A stretch of 64,000 nt of DNA, taken from an uncultured Selenomonadaceae bacterium. GTDB lineage: Bacteria > Bacillota > Negativicutes > Selenomonadales > Selenomonadaceae. Shown one piece after another: positions 36,484 to 45,301 of the stretch. The notes under the pieces are model-generated. The model saw only the letters and a program-made list of their open reading frames with translations, had not been told where the DNA came from and did not search any database. The stretch covers positions 1 to 64,000 of the forward strand of contig CALELM010000101.1 of assembly GCA_937902665.1 (NCBI GenBank), written 5' to 3'. A program made the position numbers and the translations under genes. How positions within the stretch are numbered: the first letter of the stretch is position 1; the number at the start of each line of letters is the position of its first letter.

Positions 36484-37335
36484 CTATTTCAACGCCTCTG
36501 CGCCGCCCACGATTTCCGTGATCTCGCGGGTAATGCCAGCCTGACGTACCTTGTTGTAGTACAGATCGAGCGTTCCAATAAGCTCCTCAGCGTTATCCGT
36601 TGCGTTGCTCATTGCATTCATGCGGGAACTCAGCTCACTTGCCGCGGACTGCAAAAGTGCCGCATAGATTGTCGTGACAATGTACTGCGGAAGAAGATAT
36701 CCCAAAACTTCCTCGGCGGAAGGCTCATAGATATATTCCGCATGCGGTCCCTGCGACTCTTTTCCTGCACTCTCAAACGGCAGGAGCTTTACGGACTCCG
36801 CCACACAGGAAATAGCCGAAACGAAACGAGTATATATCATACGGACTTCCTTGATCTCTCCCGTCTCAAACCGCTGTATGATGTCAGTGGCAATCTTCTG
36901 AGCATCCTCATAGCGCGGACGCTCACTGATACCGATGTAATCCTTCACGATCCGATAGCCGCGATTCTTGAAATGGTCTCTCGCTTTGCGGCCTACCGTC
37001 ACAAGCTGCGTCTTTTCCTTGCTTTCGATATGCGCCTTGGTCTCCTTGAACGCATTGCTCGAATAGGCACCTGCCAGTCCCTTGTCCGCCGCCAAGACGA
37101 GGAACAAGGTCTGCCCCTCCTCATGGACCTCCAAAAGCGGATGGGTGAAATCACCGGCATTTGCCGCAATATCCTGTACCACATGGGCTACCTTTTCCGC
37201 ATAAGGCTTATTGGCAATGGCTGCTTCCTTTGCGCGGCGCAAGCGGGACGTTGCAACCATGTTCATTGCGTTCGTGATTTGCTGGATACTTTTTACGCTC
37301 TTGATACGCCTGCGTATATCCTGTAAACTAGCCAA
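36484..37335 (-). CDS. atpG: ATP synthase gamma subunit
   Basis: A 283-aa rotor shaft subunit. The N-terminal helix has LQDIRRRIKSVKSIQQITNAM and MVATSRLRRAKE, and the C-terminal helix has SRMNAMSNATDNAEELI and LYYNKVRQAGITREITEIVGG, the pattern expected for the central coiled coil. The start is TTG preceded by AGGTGATT. It lies between atpA and atpD in the standard order. Confidence 0.96.
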   Translation of the reverse strand: MASLQDIRRRIKSVKSIQQITNAMNMVATSRLRRAKEAAIANKPYAEKVAHVVQDIAANAGDFTHPLLEVHEEGQTLFLVLAADKGLAGAYSSNAFKETKAHIESKEKTQLVTVGRKARDHFKNRGYRIVKDYIGISERPRYEDAQKIATDIIQRFETGEIKEVRMIYTRFVSAISCVAESVKLLPFESAGKESQGPHAEYIYEPSAEEVLGYLLPQYIVTTIYAALLQSAASELSSRMNAMSNATDNAEELIGTLDLYYNKVRQAGITREITEIVGGAEALK

Positions 37336-37355
37336 ATTGAATCACCTCGCTGCCC

Positions 37356-38873
37356 TTATGCCATTTTGTAGGTCACGGTTTCCTTGAACTCCTCAATTGC
37401 CTTGGAAATCTCTGCTTCCAGTGCATCATCCAGCTTCTTCTGGTCTGCGATCTTCTGTCCGATCTCTGGATGCTGTGCATGCATGAACTTCACGAAATCG
37501 TTCTGGAACACAACCACCTTATCCACTGGAATATCAACGAGGAAGCCGCGAACTGCCGTAAAGATAACGAGGACCTGATCCTCAACGGAAAGCGGCGAAT
37601 ACTGTGCCTGCTTCAAGGTCTCAACCATGCGGGCACCGCGGTCAAGCTGTGCCTTCGTGGACTTGTCAAGGTCAGATGCAAACTGGGCAAATGCCGCAAG
37701 CTCACGGTACTGCGCCAAATCCAGACGCATGGTTCCTGCTACCTGCTTCATTGCCTTGATCTGGGCGGAACCACCAACACGGGATACCGAAAGGCCGACA
37801 TTGATAGCCGGACGAATACCTGAATTGAAGGCACCCGTTTCCAGCATGATCTGACCATCCGTGATGGAAATAACATTGGTCGGAATATAAGCAGAAAGGT
37901 CACCTGCCAGAGTTTCAATGACCGGCAGTGCCGTGATGGAACCAGCCCCCAAATCGTCGGAAAGCTTTGCCGCACGTTCCAGCAAGCGGGAGTGCAAATA
38001 AAACACATCGCCCGGATATGCCTCACGTCCCGGCGGCCTGCGCAGGAGCAAGGACATTGCACGATAAGCAGCAGCATGCTTCGTCAAATCGTCATAAATG
38101 CACAGGCAGTGCCCACCCTTGTACATGAAGTACTCAGCCATGGATACGCCTGCATACGGCGCAAGATACTGGAGAGGCGCACTGTCGGCAGCTGTTGCAG
38201 CCACGACAATGGAATACTCCATAGCACCATTGTCCTCCAATGTCTTTACTACACGGGCTACCGTAGATGCCTTTTGGCCGATTGCCACATAAACACAAAT
38301 ACAGTTCTGCCCCTTCTGGTTCAGGATTGTATCAACGGCAATCGCCGTCTTTCCTGTGCCACGGTCGCCGATGATAAGCTCACGCTGTCCGCGTCCGATA
38401 GGAACGAGGGCATCGATTGCCTTCAAGCCTGTCTGCAAAGGCTCGTGAACGGACTTGCGGTCAGCAATTCCCGGAGCCTTGAACTCGATTGGGCGGGACT
38501 CTGTCGTATTGATAGGGCCCTTGCCATCGATTGGACGGCCAAGCGCATCTACGACACGTCCGATCATGGCTTCGCCAACCGGCACCTGCATGATCCTGCC
38601 CGTGCGCTTAACGGTATCTCCTTCCTTGATCTCCGAATCCCTACCAAGGATAACGGCACCAACATTGTCCTGCTCAAGGTTCAGGACCAAACCATATATA
38701 TCGTTACCGAAATCAAGAAGCTCTCCAGCCATTGCCTTGTCCAGCCCATGCACATGGGCGATACCATCACCGATTTCGATAACCGTGCCAACGTCATCAA
38801 CGTTCAGATCAACATTGTAATTCTTAATCTGTTCCTTGATGATGGCAGTGATTTCTTCCGGATTCATTTTCAT
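37356..38873 (-). CDS. atpA: ATP synthase alpha subunit
   Basis: A 505-aa non-catalytic F1 subunit. Walker A is GDRGTGKTAIAVDTI and CIYDDLTKHAAAYR is the Walker B region. SLLLRRPPGREAYPGDVFYLHSR and the alpha-subunit arginine region ISVG-like VGLSVSRVGGSAQ are intact. Either ATG at 38873 or the one two codons later could be the start; the RBS (GCGAAG) is weak, which suggests coupling to atpH. Confidence 0.97.
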   Translation of the reverse strand: MKMNPEEITAIIKEQIKNYNVDLNVDDVGTVIEIGDGIAHVHGLDKAMAGELLDFGNDIYGLVLNLEQDNVGAVILGRDSEIKEGDTVKRTGRIMQVPVGEAMIGRVVDALGRPIDGKGPINTTESRPIEFKAPGIADRKSVHEPLQTGLKAIDALVPIGRGQRELIIGDRGTGKTAIAVDTILNQKGQNCICVYVAIGQKASTVARVVKTLEDNGAMEYSIVVAATAADSAPLQYLAPYAGVSMAEYFMYKGGHCLCIYDDLTKHAAAYRAMSLLLRRPPGREAYPGDVFYLHSRLLERAAKLSDDLGAGSITALPVIETLAGDLSAYIPTNVISITDGQIMLETGAFNSGIRPAINVGLSVSRVGGSAQIKAMKQVAGTMRLDLAQYRELAAFAQFASDLDKSTKAQLDRGARMVETLKQAQYSPLSVEDQVLVIFTAVRGFLVDIPVDKVVVFQNDFVKFMHAQHPEIGQKIADQKKLDDALEAEISKAIEEFKETVTYKMA

Positions 38874-38893
38874 ACTTCGCTGTCACCCCAATT

Positions 38894-39436
38894 TCACTTG
38901 TTTGCCATCAGTTCTTTGGAAAGAGCTGCGAGACGGCCCTGCACACTGCCATCGATGCGCTTGTCCCCGATACGGACGACTACGCCGCCGATGATCTTCT
39001 CATCCATGTGCATGCGGAGCTGTACCTTCTTGCCCGTGACGCTCACGAGCTTCGCCTTCAGTTTCTCCTGCTGGCTGCCAGTCATCTTCTGCGCTGTTGT
39101 AACATCAGCGATAACGATACCCTGTGCCTTGTTGGAAAGTGCACGGTACTCTGCTTCGATAGCCTCCAGCAGTCCCATGCGGCGCTTATCGACCAAAAGC
39201 AGCAGGAAATGGTATACGGTCGCAGAAAGCTCCTTCTCGAAAAGCTTTTTCAGAAGCTCCTTCTTTGCCTTCGGCTGCACCTGCGGGTTCTGGAAAAATT
39301 CCTTTGCTCCCGGCACCGAAAACAAGTCCTTGCAAATATCCGCAAGTTCCTTGCCGTATTCCTCCAGCTTTTGATCCTCCTGTGCAATCTCAAAGATCGC
39401 CGTGGAATATTTGCGTGCAAGCTGTAGATTTAGCAT
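38894..39436 (-). CDS. atpH: ATP synthase delta subunit
   Basis: A 180-aa peripheral-stalk subunit (OSCP homologue). It begins LNLQLARKYSTAIFEIAQE and ends with the conserved strand pair LRMHMDEKIIGGVVVRIGDKRIDGSVQGRL. The ATG overlaps the end of atpF by 7 nt, so translation is coupled. Length is usual for the family. Confidence 0.95.
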   Translation of the reverse strand: MLNLQLARKYSTAIFEIAQEDQKLEEYGKELADICKDLFSVPGAKEFFQNPQVQPKAKKELLKKLFEKELSATVYHFLLLLVDKRRMGLLEAIEAEYRALSNKAQGIVIADVTTAQKMTGSQQEKLKAKLVSVTGKKVQLRMHMDEKIIGGVVVRIGDKRIDGSVQGRLAALSKELMANK

Positions 39437-39933
39437 GGCAGATCACCAATCTTGTCCTTATCGAGCTGTTCGATGAATTCACCAATCAGCTGCTCGTTTT
39501 CGCCGGCATCGATATTCTTTGCAATAATCTTGCCTGCTGCGGCCATCGACAGTGCAACGACCTCTCCCTTGAGCTGCTCAACGGCTCTCGCGCGCTCACG
39601 CTGGATTTCCTCCTGCGCCGCCTTCTTCATCTGCTCGATTTCATGTTTTGTTTCCTGAATGCTTGCATCATGCTCATCGCGAGCAAGCTTTTCAGCCTTG
39701 TCAATAATCTCCTGCGCTTTTGCCTGCGCTGCAGTCAGCTTATCCTGATATTCAGCAAGCGCCTTCTTTGCAGCATCACGATCAGCATCTGCCTTCTCAA
39801 GGCTTTCCGCAATCTTGTCCTCACGCGCCTTCAGCATATTTACCACTGGCTTGTAAGCGAACGCCCGCAGGAGAACGACGAGGATCAGGAAGTTCAGGAT
39901 CTGCGCACAAAGTGTCGCATTAATTTCTATCAA
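39430..39933 (-). CDS. atpF: ATP synthase b subunit
   Basis: A 167-aa stator subunit. One N-terminal membrane helix (QILNFLILVVLLRAFAY) is followed by a long charged coiled coil (residues about 35-140) rich in Lys, Glu and Ala, with KAREDKIAESLEKADADRD. The start is TTG at 39933; GGGGG lies 8 nt upstream and no ATG gives a complete membrane segment. Its end overlaps atpH. Confidence 0.94.
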   Translation of the reverse strand: MIEINATLCAQILNFLILVVLLRAFAYKPVVNMLKAREDKIAESLEKADADRDAAKKALAEYQDKLTAAQAKAQEIIDKAEKLARDEHDASIQETKHEIEQMKKAAQEEIQRERARAVEQLKGEVVALSMAAAGKIIAKNIDAGENEQLIGEFIEQLDKDKIGDLPC

Positions 39934-39972
39934 TTCCTATGCCCCCTTTTCTCATACTTACGAAAAACAAGA

Positions 39973-40224
39973 TTACTTGATAAGCGGGTTTGCATAGAGC
40001 ATGATGAGCGCAACAACGGTTGCAATGATCGCCATGGACTCGATGAGACCAACAGAGATCAACGTATTCGTAAAGAGCGTGCTCTTTGCCTCCGGCTGGC
40101 GGGTGATACCTTCAATGAAGCGGCTCGTTACAAGACCATCGCCGATACCTGCACCAATTGCTGCGAGTCCCATCGTGATACCTGCGCCGATCAAAGCGGC
40201 TGCTACCATAATTGCATTTTCCAT
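39973..40224 (-). CDS. atpE: ATP synthase c subunit
   Basis: An 83-aa helical hairpin that forms the ion-translocating ring. The loop is RQPEAK and the ion-binding glutamate in helix 2 is in VGLIESMAII. Serine after the glutamate is shared with sodium-type rings, but the helix-1 position occupied by Gln in sodium enzymes is Asp here (GAGIGDGL). Ion specificity is therefore unclear. GGAGG precedes the ATG. Confidence 0.96.
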   Translation of the reverse strand: MENAIMVAAALIGAGITMGLAAIGAGIGDGLVTSRFIEGITRQPEAKSTLFTNTLISVGLIESMAIIATVVALIMLYANPLIK

Positions 40225-40272
40225 GAAATAATCCTCCTCAAATGTTCATTAAGATTTTTTAAGCTGCTTCCC

Positions 40273-40947
40273 TTACTCCTCGTCTGCGTCCTTCACCGCA
40301 TTCGAAAGATATGCCATCGAAAGCATCGTGAAAATAAATGCCTGCACTCCGCCAATGAAGATACTGAACGCCAGCCAAATTACTGACGGAACCGGCATCC
40401 AAATCGGCATAAGCTTCAGCAGGATAATGATGAGAATCTCACCTGCAAGGATATTGCCGAATAAACGGAATGCCAGCGTAATCGGCTTTGCAACCTCCTC
40501 GATCGCATTGATGATCACGAAAACCGGCACTGGCTGGAAGAAATGCGCAATATAATGCCCACCCTTGTAATAGAGTCCCAGCACATGAACCATGACAATG
40601 ACCAAAAGGGCAAGCCCCAGCGTGGTGTTCAAGTCATTTGTCGGCGATGCCATCGTTGGGATAAGTCCCAGCCAGTTGGATATCAGCAAGAACAGGAACA
40701 GCGAAATAATGAGCGGTGCAAGCAATCGCCCACGCTTTCCCATTGTCACATCGATCTGCGAATGCAGACCTTCGATCACCATCTCCACCACATTCTGCCA
40801 TCCGGACGGCACCATCTTCAGGTTGCGCGTCGCCAAAACAGCGATGAGGATAACGACAGCCATCGTAATCCAAGTCATAACCAAGGTCTCCCAGTTGAAG
40901 GTCAAGCCGGCAAACTGCACTACTTCACGAACACCGATTTCATGCAT
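40273..40947 (-). CDS. atpB: ATP synthase a subunit
   Basis: A 224-aa membrane subunit with five or so hydrophobic segments. The essential arginine is in ITLAFRLFGNILAGE, and GGVQAFIFTMLSMAYL is the conserved last helix. It forms the half-channels that pass ions to the c ring. The N-terminus (HEIGVREVVQFAG) is short, as in other compact Firmicutes versions. GGAGGTAGAG precedes ATG. Confidence 0.96.
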   Translation of the reverse strand: MHEIGVREVVQFAGLTFNWETLVMTWITMAVVILIAVLATRNLKMVPSGWQNVVEMVIEGLHSQIDVTMGKRGRLLAPLIISLFLFLLISNWLGLIPTMASPTNDLNTTLGLALLVIVMVHVLGLYYKGGHYIAHFFQPVPVFVIINAIEEVAKPITLAFRLFGNILAGEILIIILLKLMPIWMPVPSVIWLAFSIFIGGVQAFIFTMLSMAYLSNAVKDADEE

Positions 40948-40979
40948 AAACCTCTACCTCCTTTACTTTTTGCAGCCTC

Positions 40980-41369
40980 TCAGCTGTCCCCGGAACCGTT
41001 CCTGTCCCTGCTTGCCTTCGCCATAAACACCATGAAAAGCACATAAAAGAGAAGAAAACCGAACGCCGTCATGCTAAAAACCTGCACAGAAATATGAATG
41101 GCTGCAAAAAGCACTGCAAAAAGCGCAGACAATCGCAAAACCAATCCCCAAAGCATTTGCTTTTTCGCACCGCCAGCAGACAGCCCCGCACTTCTCCAAG
41201 TGCGATAAACCAGCGTCCAAAGGTAAATCGCCCCCGTAAAATAGCCCAAAAGCAATGCCCCAATCAGTCCACCTTCCCCCCTCGCAAGGAGCGTGGCAAA
41301 AACCATCAAGGCACAAGCCGCAAGACCTATTCCCAAAGGCTTGGCAACCAGCAACAAGAACTCCCTCAT
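40980..41369 (-). CDS. atpI: ATP synthase subunit I (AtpI family)
   Basis: A 129-aa membrane protein with four hydrophobic segments, including LGIGLAACALMVFATLLARG, and a basic RTWRSAG loop. Weak sequence conservation is normal for AtpI, which helps assemble the c ring or transport Mg2+. Its place as first gene before atpB identifies it. GGAGGAGG lies upstream of ATG. The 185 bp ahead of it must contain the operon promoter, but no convincing -35/-10 pair was found there. Confidence 0.85.
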   Translation of the reverse strand: MREFLLLVAKPLGIGLAACALMVFATLLARGEGGLIGALLLGYFTGAIYLWTLVYRTWRSAGLSAGGAKKQMLWGLVLRLSALFAVLFAAIHISVQVFSMTAFGFLLFYVLFMVFMAKASRDRNGSGDS

Positions 41370-41556
41370 ATTCCTCCTCCGACGACAGCAGGTTCACTGC
41401 CATCTTCGATTGAATATCAAATTTGGACATAATTACGCCCAGTAAATAAAATTCGACACAGAACTAAAATTCCCTTCTTTCTTTTGGGAAATTCCTCGAA
41501 AATCTCTATTTTTAGGCAACGCTTGCAAATTCTCCATATCGCAACAGCAAAAACTG

Positions 41557-41593
41557 AAAAAAGCAGCCACTGCGCAAACGCACAGCAGCCGCT
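41557..41593 (-). terminator. Terminator of pyk
   Basis: A roughly 13-bp stem (with G-U pairs) on the minus strand, AGCGGCTGCTGTG against CGCAGTGGCTGCT, is followed by a run of six T, about 20 bp after the pyk stop. Confidence 0.85.
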
Positions 41594-41611
41594 CATTGCA
41601 CCCTTATGCCA

Positions 41612-43024
41612 TCAAATGGAATAGACCCGAATCGCATTGGAATTATGCTCACTTACCTTGATTCCGGAGGTAATAATCGTGCAATCACCTTTTTTCAGGT
41701 ACCCTTTGTCCAGAGCCGCTTCCGTTGCGCTGGAGATCATCTCATGCACATTGCTCCATTTCTCACCCAGAATAGGATAAACACCCCAACGAAGATTCAT
41801 CTTGCGAAGCACTCTCTCGTCTGGCGTATATGCCAGAATCGCAGCCTTCGGGCGGTACTTGGACACGACCTCCGTCGTATAGCCGGACTCCGTAGGCGTA
41901 ATGATAGCTGCCGCCTCCAGCTCGTAAGCCATCTGTACCGTTGCATGAGCCACAGCGCGCGTGCGGGACTTGGAATGTTCAAAGCCCTGCTCCACAAAAA
42001 GGCTCTTGTAGGCAAGAGATGCTTCCATACGCTGCGCAATGCGATTCATCGTAGCCACTGCCTCTGCAGGATAATTGCCGGATGCCGTCTCACCCGAAAG
42101 CATAATGGCATCCGTTCCGTCAAGGATCGCATTTCCCACATCAGAAACCTCCGCACGGGTCGGGCGCGGATTATCCGTCATGGATTCCAGCATTTGCGTT
42201 GCAACGATAACCGGCTTGCCTGCCTTGTTGCACTTCTTGATAATCTCCTTCTGGATGAGAGGAACATCCTCTGCCGGCACCTCCACGCCAAGATCGCCGC
42301 GCGCCACCATGATACCGTCAGACACCTCAAGGATTGCATCAAAATTCTTGACTCCCTCCAAATTCTCAATCTTCGGAAGGATTTCCATGTGTCCGCCATT
42401 CTCCTCGATCAGCTTGCGGATCGCCAAAACATCCTCCGGCCGCTGGATAAAAGATGCCGCAACGAAATCCATCCCCTGCTGACAGCCAAAAGCAATATCT
42501 CTTGCGTCCTGCTCTGAAACAGGCGGAAGCCCAAGCGGAACGCCGGGAGCGGCAACTCTTTTTCGCGTACTCATCTTGCCGCTGTTCTGAATCGTTGTCA
42601 CGATATCCTTTCCCGCAATGGCATCCACCTTCAACGCCACCAACCCATCGGACAGAAGCAGCGTATCGCCCGGCTTTACTTCCGTATAAAGCCCCTTGTG
42701 GCTGACAGATACATGCGTTACATCCCCCAAGTCATCTGCCTGCGTCAGTGTAAACTTCTCTCCCTTTTCCAGCATGACCGAGCCATCCTTGAATTCTCCC
42801 AGTCGCATCTCAGGACCCTTCGTATCAAGAATGAGGGATATCACCTTACCGGCTTTTTTTGCTGCTTCCCGAACCATGTTCATGCGCCTGAGATGCTCCT
42901 CATGATTCCCATGCGAAAAGTTGAACCGCGCGCAGTTCATGCCATTTGCTATCAATGCATCCAGCACACCCGGCTTCTCCGTAGAGGGCCCCTGCGTGCA
43001 AACAATTTTAGTCTTTTTCAGCAT
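41612..43024 (-). CDS. pyk: Pyruvate kinase
   Basis: A 470-aa glycolytic enzyme converting phosphoenolpyruvate and ADP to pyruvate and ATP. The barrel starts KKTKIVCTQGPST and has NFSHGNHEEH, SLILDTKGPEMR, ILPKIENLEGVKNFD, the signature IMVARGDLGVEVP, and MLSGETASGNYP. The C-terminal allosteric domain is present and there is no extra PEP-utiliser domain. GGAGG precedes the ATG, and a promoter lies 34 bp upstream. Confidence 0.97.
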   Translation of the reverse strand: MLKKTKIVCTQGPSTEKPGVLDALIANGMNCARFNFSHGNHEEHLRRMNMVREAAKKAGKVISLILDTKGPEMRLGEFKDGSVMLEKGEKFTLTQADDLGDVTHVSVSHKGLYTEVKPGDTLLLSDGLVALKVDAIAGKDIVTTIQNSGKMSTRKRVAAPGVPLGLPPVSEQDARDIAFGCQQGMDFVAASFIQRPEDVLAIRKLIEENGGHMEILPKIENLEGVKNFDAILEVSDGIMVARGDLGVEVPAEDVPLIQKEIIKKCNKAGKPVIVATQMLESMTDNPRPTRAEVSDVGNAILDGTDAIMLSGETASGNYPAEAVATMNRIAQRMEASLAYKSLFVEQGFEHSKSRTRAVAHATVQMAYELEAAAIITPTESGYTTEVVSKYRPKAAILAYTPDERVLRKMNLRWGVYPILGEKWSNVHEMISSATEAALDKGYLKKGDCTIITSGIKVSEHNSNAIRVYSI

Positions 43025-43057
43025 ACATATCCTCCTCTGTTGATCTATTCATAATTT

Positions 43058-43086
43058 ATTTTACACTGTTTAAACCTGCAAGTAAA
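43058..43086 (-). promoter_or_regulatory. Predicted promoter of pyk
   Basis: TTTACT and TAAAAT on the minus strand with 17 bp between them, 34 bp before the start codon. Confidence 0.55.
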
Positions 43087-43125
43087 CAAAACACCCACAA
43101 TATACAGAAAATTTTCCAAACCTTC

Positions 43126-44010
43126 TCATGATTCCATAACCATCATAAAGTTCGACACCAAACCCAAAAGTGTCGAATCTAGCTCCGAATCACAGGCAAC
43201 AACGTTTGGTATCAGTGAAGTCGCCCTGCGTCTCCTGCACAGCCTTTCCAAATGCCTTCGGATATTCTCCACAAAATCCTGCCGTGCCGTTACAGCACCG
43301 CCAATAACAAAAACCTCGGGATCATAGGTATACTGGACATTGTATATGGCCTGCGCCAAATATCCATACATTGATTCAATGGCTTCCATGGCATCATGGT
43401 CTCCCGCCTCCATCATCTCAAAAGCTTGATGACTGCTGATAGCATTCTCAGGCAACCCTTTCTTCAGGGAAAGCTTGCCCGCCACAGCAAACGGAGATGC
43501 CACCTCGTCAAGAGTCTCCCCCTCCTCATTCATGACAGCATAGCCAAATCCTCCGCCATACCGATGAACGCCTGCAATCACCTGCTTGTTCTTCACCATG
43601 GCACCGCCAATCCCATGCCCCACAGAAAGATAGACCATGTCCTGATAATCCATGCCGGCACCTGCCCAAGCCTCGCCAAGTGCTGCACAATTCGCCGCAT
43701 TCTCCATGACTACAGGAAGGAGCAATAGGTTTTGCAGATCCCTTCTGATGTTGAACCCATGAAGATAAGATATTGCCGTACGCCCACTGACAAATCCCGT
43801 TTTGTTATCCACGGCACCGGGAAGACTGAACCCAGCCCCGCAAATATCATACTGCCCGACAATTTCGCTGGAAAGATCAGAAATGCACTGATAAAAATCC
43901 CGCAAACTGTCCGGAGTAGAAAAAGCGCCTTCCCCTGAGATGCAGCCATCATCCTCCACGACGGCATATCTTATTTTCTTGTAACCCACATCAAATCCCA
44001 GAATAGCCAT
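43126..44010 (-). CDS. ROK family protein without the zinc-binding motif
   Basis: A 294-aa ASKHA-fold protein: ILGFDVGYKKIRYAVV for phosphate binding, GAGFSLPGAVD, MENAANCAALGE, VYLSVGHGIGGAMV and VFVIGGAV. The usual ROK zinc site (CxCGxxGCxE) is absent; at its place is GGGFGYAVMNEEG. The helix-turn-helix of ROK repressors is also missing, so it is closer to a sugar kinase than a regulator, but loss of the zinc motif leaves activity doubtful. The start is ATG at 44010 behind GGAGG, with an alternative at 44034. The upstream 44056-44190 holds no gene. Confidence 0.75.
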   Translation of the reverse strand: MAILGFDVGYKKIRYAVVEDDGCISGEGAFSTPDSLRDFYQCISDLSSEIVGQYDICGAGFSLPGAVDNKTGFVSGRTAISYLHGFNIRRDLQNLLLLPVVMENAANCAALGEAWAGAGMDYQDMVYLSVGHGIGGAMVKNKQVIAGVHRYGGGFGYAVMNEEGETLDEVASPFAVAGKLSLKKGLPENAISSHQAFEMMEAGDHDAMEAIESMYGYLAQAIYNVQYTYDPEVFVIGGAVTARQDFVENIRRHLERLCRRRRATSLIPNVVACDSELDSTLLGLVSNFMMVMES

Positions 44011-44194
44011 ACGGCCGCCTCCATTCTGCGACATGATTTTCTCTCCCCAAAACACCTTTGGGCGGATTCATCGACAGAGAGCAAAAGCCACGAGAAAAGC
44101 CATGTCAGTTAATCTCATCGTAAAAACAAAATCCATCTTTCTTTTGAAATTCTCCATATACAGCGAAAATCCTTGCAAACATAAAAAGATTTCA

Positions 44195-44230
44195 ATAAAA
44201 AAGCTCCTGACAGCAAAGTGTCGGGAGCTT
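44195..44230. terminator. Terminator after the GGGtGRT operon
   Basis: AGCTCCCGACA pairs with TGTCAGGAGCT on the minus strand and is followed by TTTTTTATT. A T-run on the other side makes it usable in both directions. Confidence 0.88.
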
Positions 44231-44252
44231 TTCTTACCATGAAAACAATACT

Positions 44253-45254
44253 TTATTTTGCCATAGCTTCCTGAACTGCAACTGCCACAGCAACAGACAT
44301 GCCAACCATCGGATTGTTTCCTGCACCGATAAGTCCCATCATGTCAACGTGAGCCGGAACAGAGGAAGAGCCTGCGAACTGCGCATCGGAATGCATACGT
44401 CCCATCGTGTCCGTCATACCATAGGAAGCCGGGCCTGCTGCCATGTTGTCAGGATGCAGGGTACGTCCCGTACCGCCGCCGGACGCAACGGAGAAATACT
44501 TCTTGCCCTGCTCGATGCACTCCTTCTTGTAGCAGCCTGCCACTGGATGCTGGAAGCGAGTCGGGTTCGTGGAATTGCCCGTGATAGAAATATCAACGCC
44601 TTCCTTGTGCATGATAGCAACGCCTTCCTGCACGGAATCAGCACCATAGCAACGAACGTTGGAACGGACACCATCGGAATACTTGATTTCCTCAACAACG
44701 TTGACCTCGTTCTTCTTGTAGTCATAGTCCGTGCAAACATAAGTGAATCCATTGATGCGGCTGATAATTTGGGCAGCATCCTTTCCGAGACCGTTCAGGA
44801 TAACACGCAAAGGATTCTTGCGAACCTTGTTTGCTGTCTGCGCAATACCGATAGCTCCCTCAGCAGCGGCAAAGGACTCATGGCCTGCAAGGAATGCAAA
44901 GCATTCTGCTTCCTCGGAAAGAAGCATAGCAGCAAGGTTTCCATGGCCCAGACCAACCTTGCGGTGATCTGCAACAGAACCCGGAACACAGAAAGCCTGC
45001 AAGCCTTCACCGATTGCCTTTGCGGCATCAACAGCCTTCGTGCAGTTCTTCTTGATTGCAATAGCAGCACCCAGCGTGTAAGCCCATGCAGCATTCTCGA
45101 ATGCGATGGGCTGGAGATCCTTTACGATTTTGGCAGGATCGATACCCTTTTCATCGCAAATCTTCTTTGCATCCTCGATGGAAGCAATACCATACTGCTT
45201 GCAAACCTCATTGATTTTATCAATACGGCGTTCATAGCCTTCGAATAATGACAT
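44253..45254 (-). CDS. GGGtGRT protein
   Basis: A 333-aa protein of the family named for its GGGtGRT motif, here ASGGGTGRTLHPDNMA. Other conserved stretches are GSVADHRKVGLGHGNLAAML, FAFLAGHESFAAAEGA and the PVAGCYKKECIEQGK segment. The family is known from anaerobic Firmicutes and its biochemical function is unknown. It is always worth noting with its partner, the NifU-like gene directly upstream, which suggests a joint role around Fe-S clusters or a metallocofactor. ATG at 45254 has AAGGA 9 nt upstream. Confidence 0.9.
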   Translation of the reverse strand: MSLFEGYERRIDKINEVCKQYGIASIEDAKKICDEKGIDPAKIVKDLQPIAFENAAWAYTLGAAIAIKKNCTKAVDAAKAIGEGLQAFCVPGSVADHRKVGLGHGNLAAMLLSEEAECFAFLAGHESFAAAEGAIGIAQTANKVRKNPLRVILNGLGKDAAQIISRINGFTYVCTDYDYKKNEVNVVEEIKYSDGVRSNVRCYGADSVQEGVAIMHKEGVDISITGNSTNPTRFQHPVAGCYKKECIEQGKKYFSVASGGGTGRTLHPDNMAAGPASYGMTDTMGRMHSDAQFAGSSSVPAHVDMMGLIGAGNNPMVGMSVAVAVAVQEAMAK

Positions 45255-45301
45255 TCTATTCATTCCTTCCTGTTATCTCTAGTTTCACGGCAAACGCAAA
45301 A

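Noticed and set aside
36478..40386. Long plus-strand open frames opposite the atp operon
   Set aside because: They are antisense to well-conserved atp genes, lack family motifs and RBSs, and result from the codon bias of the real genes.
41074..41430. A 118-aa frame overlapping atpI, as an additional ATP synthase accessory gene
   Set aside because: It is out of frame with atpI over nearly its whole length, is cysteine-rich without membrane segments, and the GGAGGAGG site fits atpI.
41370..41556. Promoter of the atp operon
   Set aside because: Several weak -10-like hexamers exist but no pair with acceptable spacing stood out, so no site is claimed.
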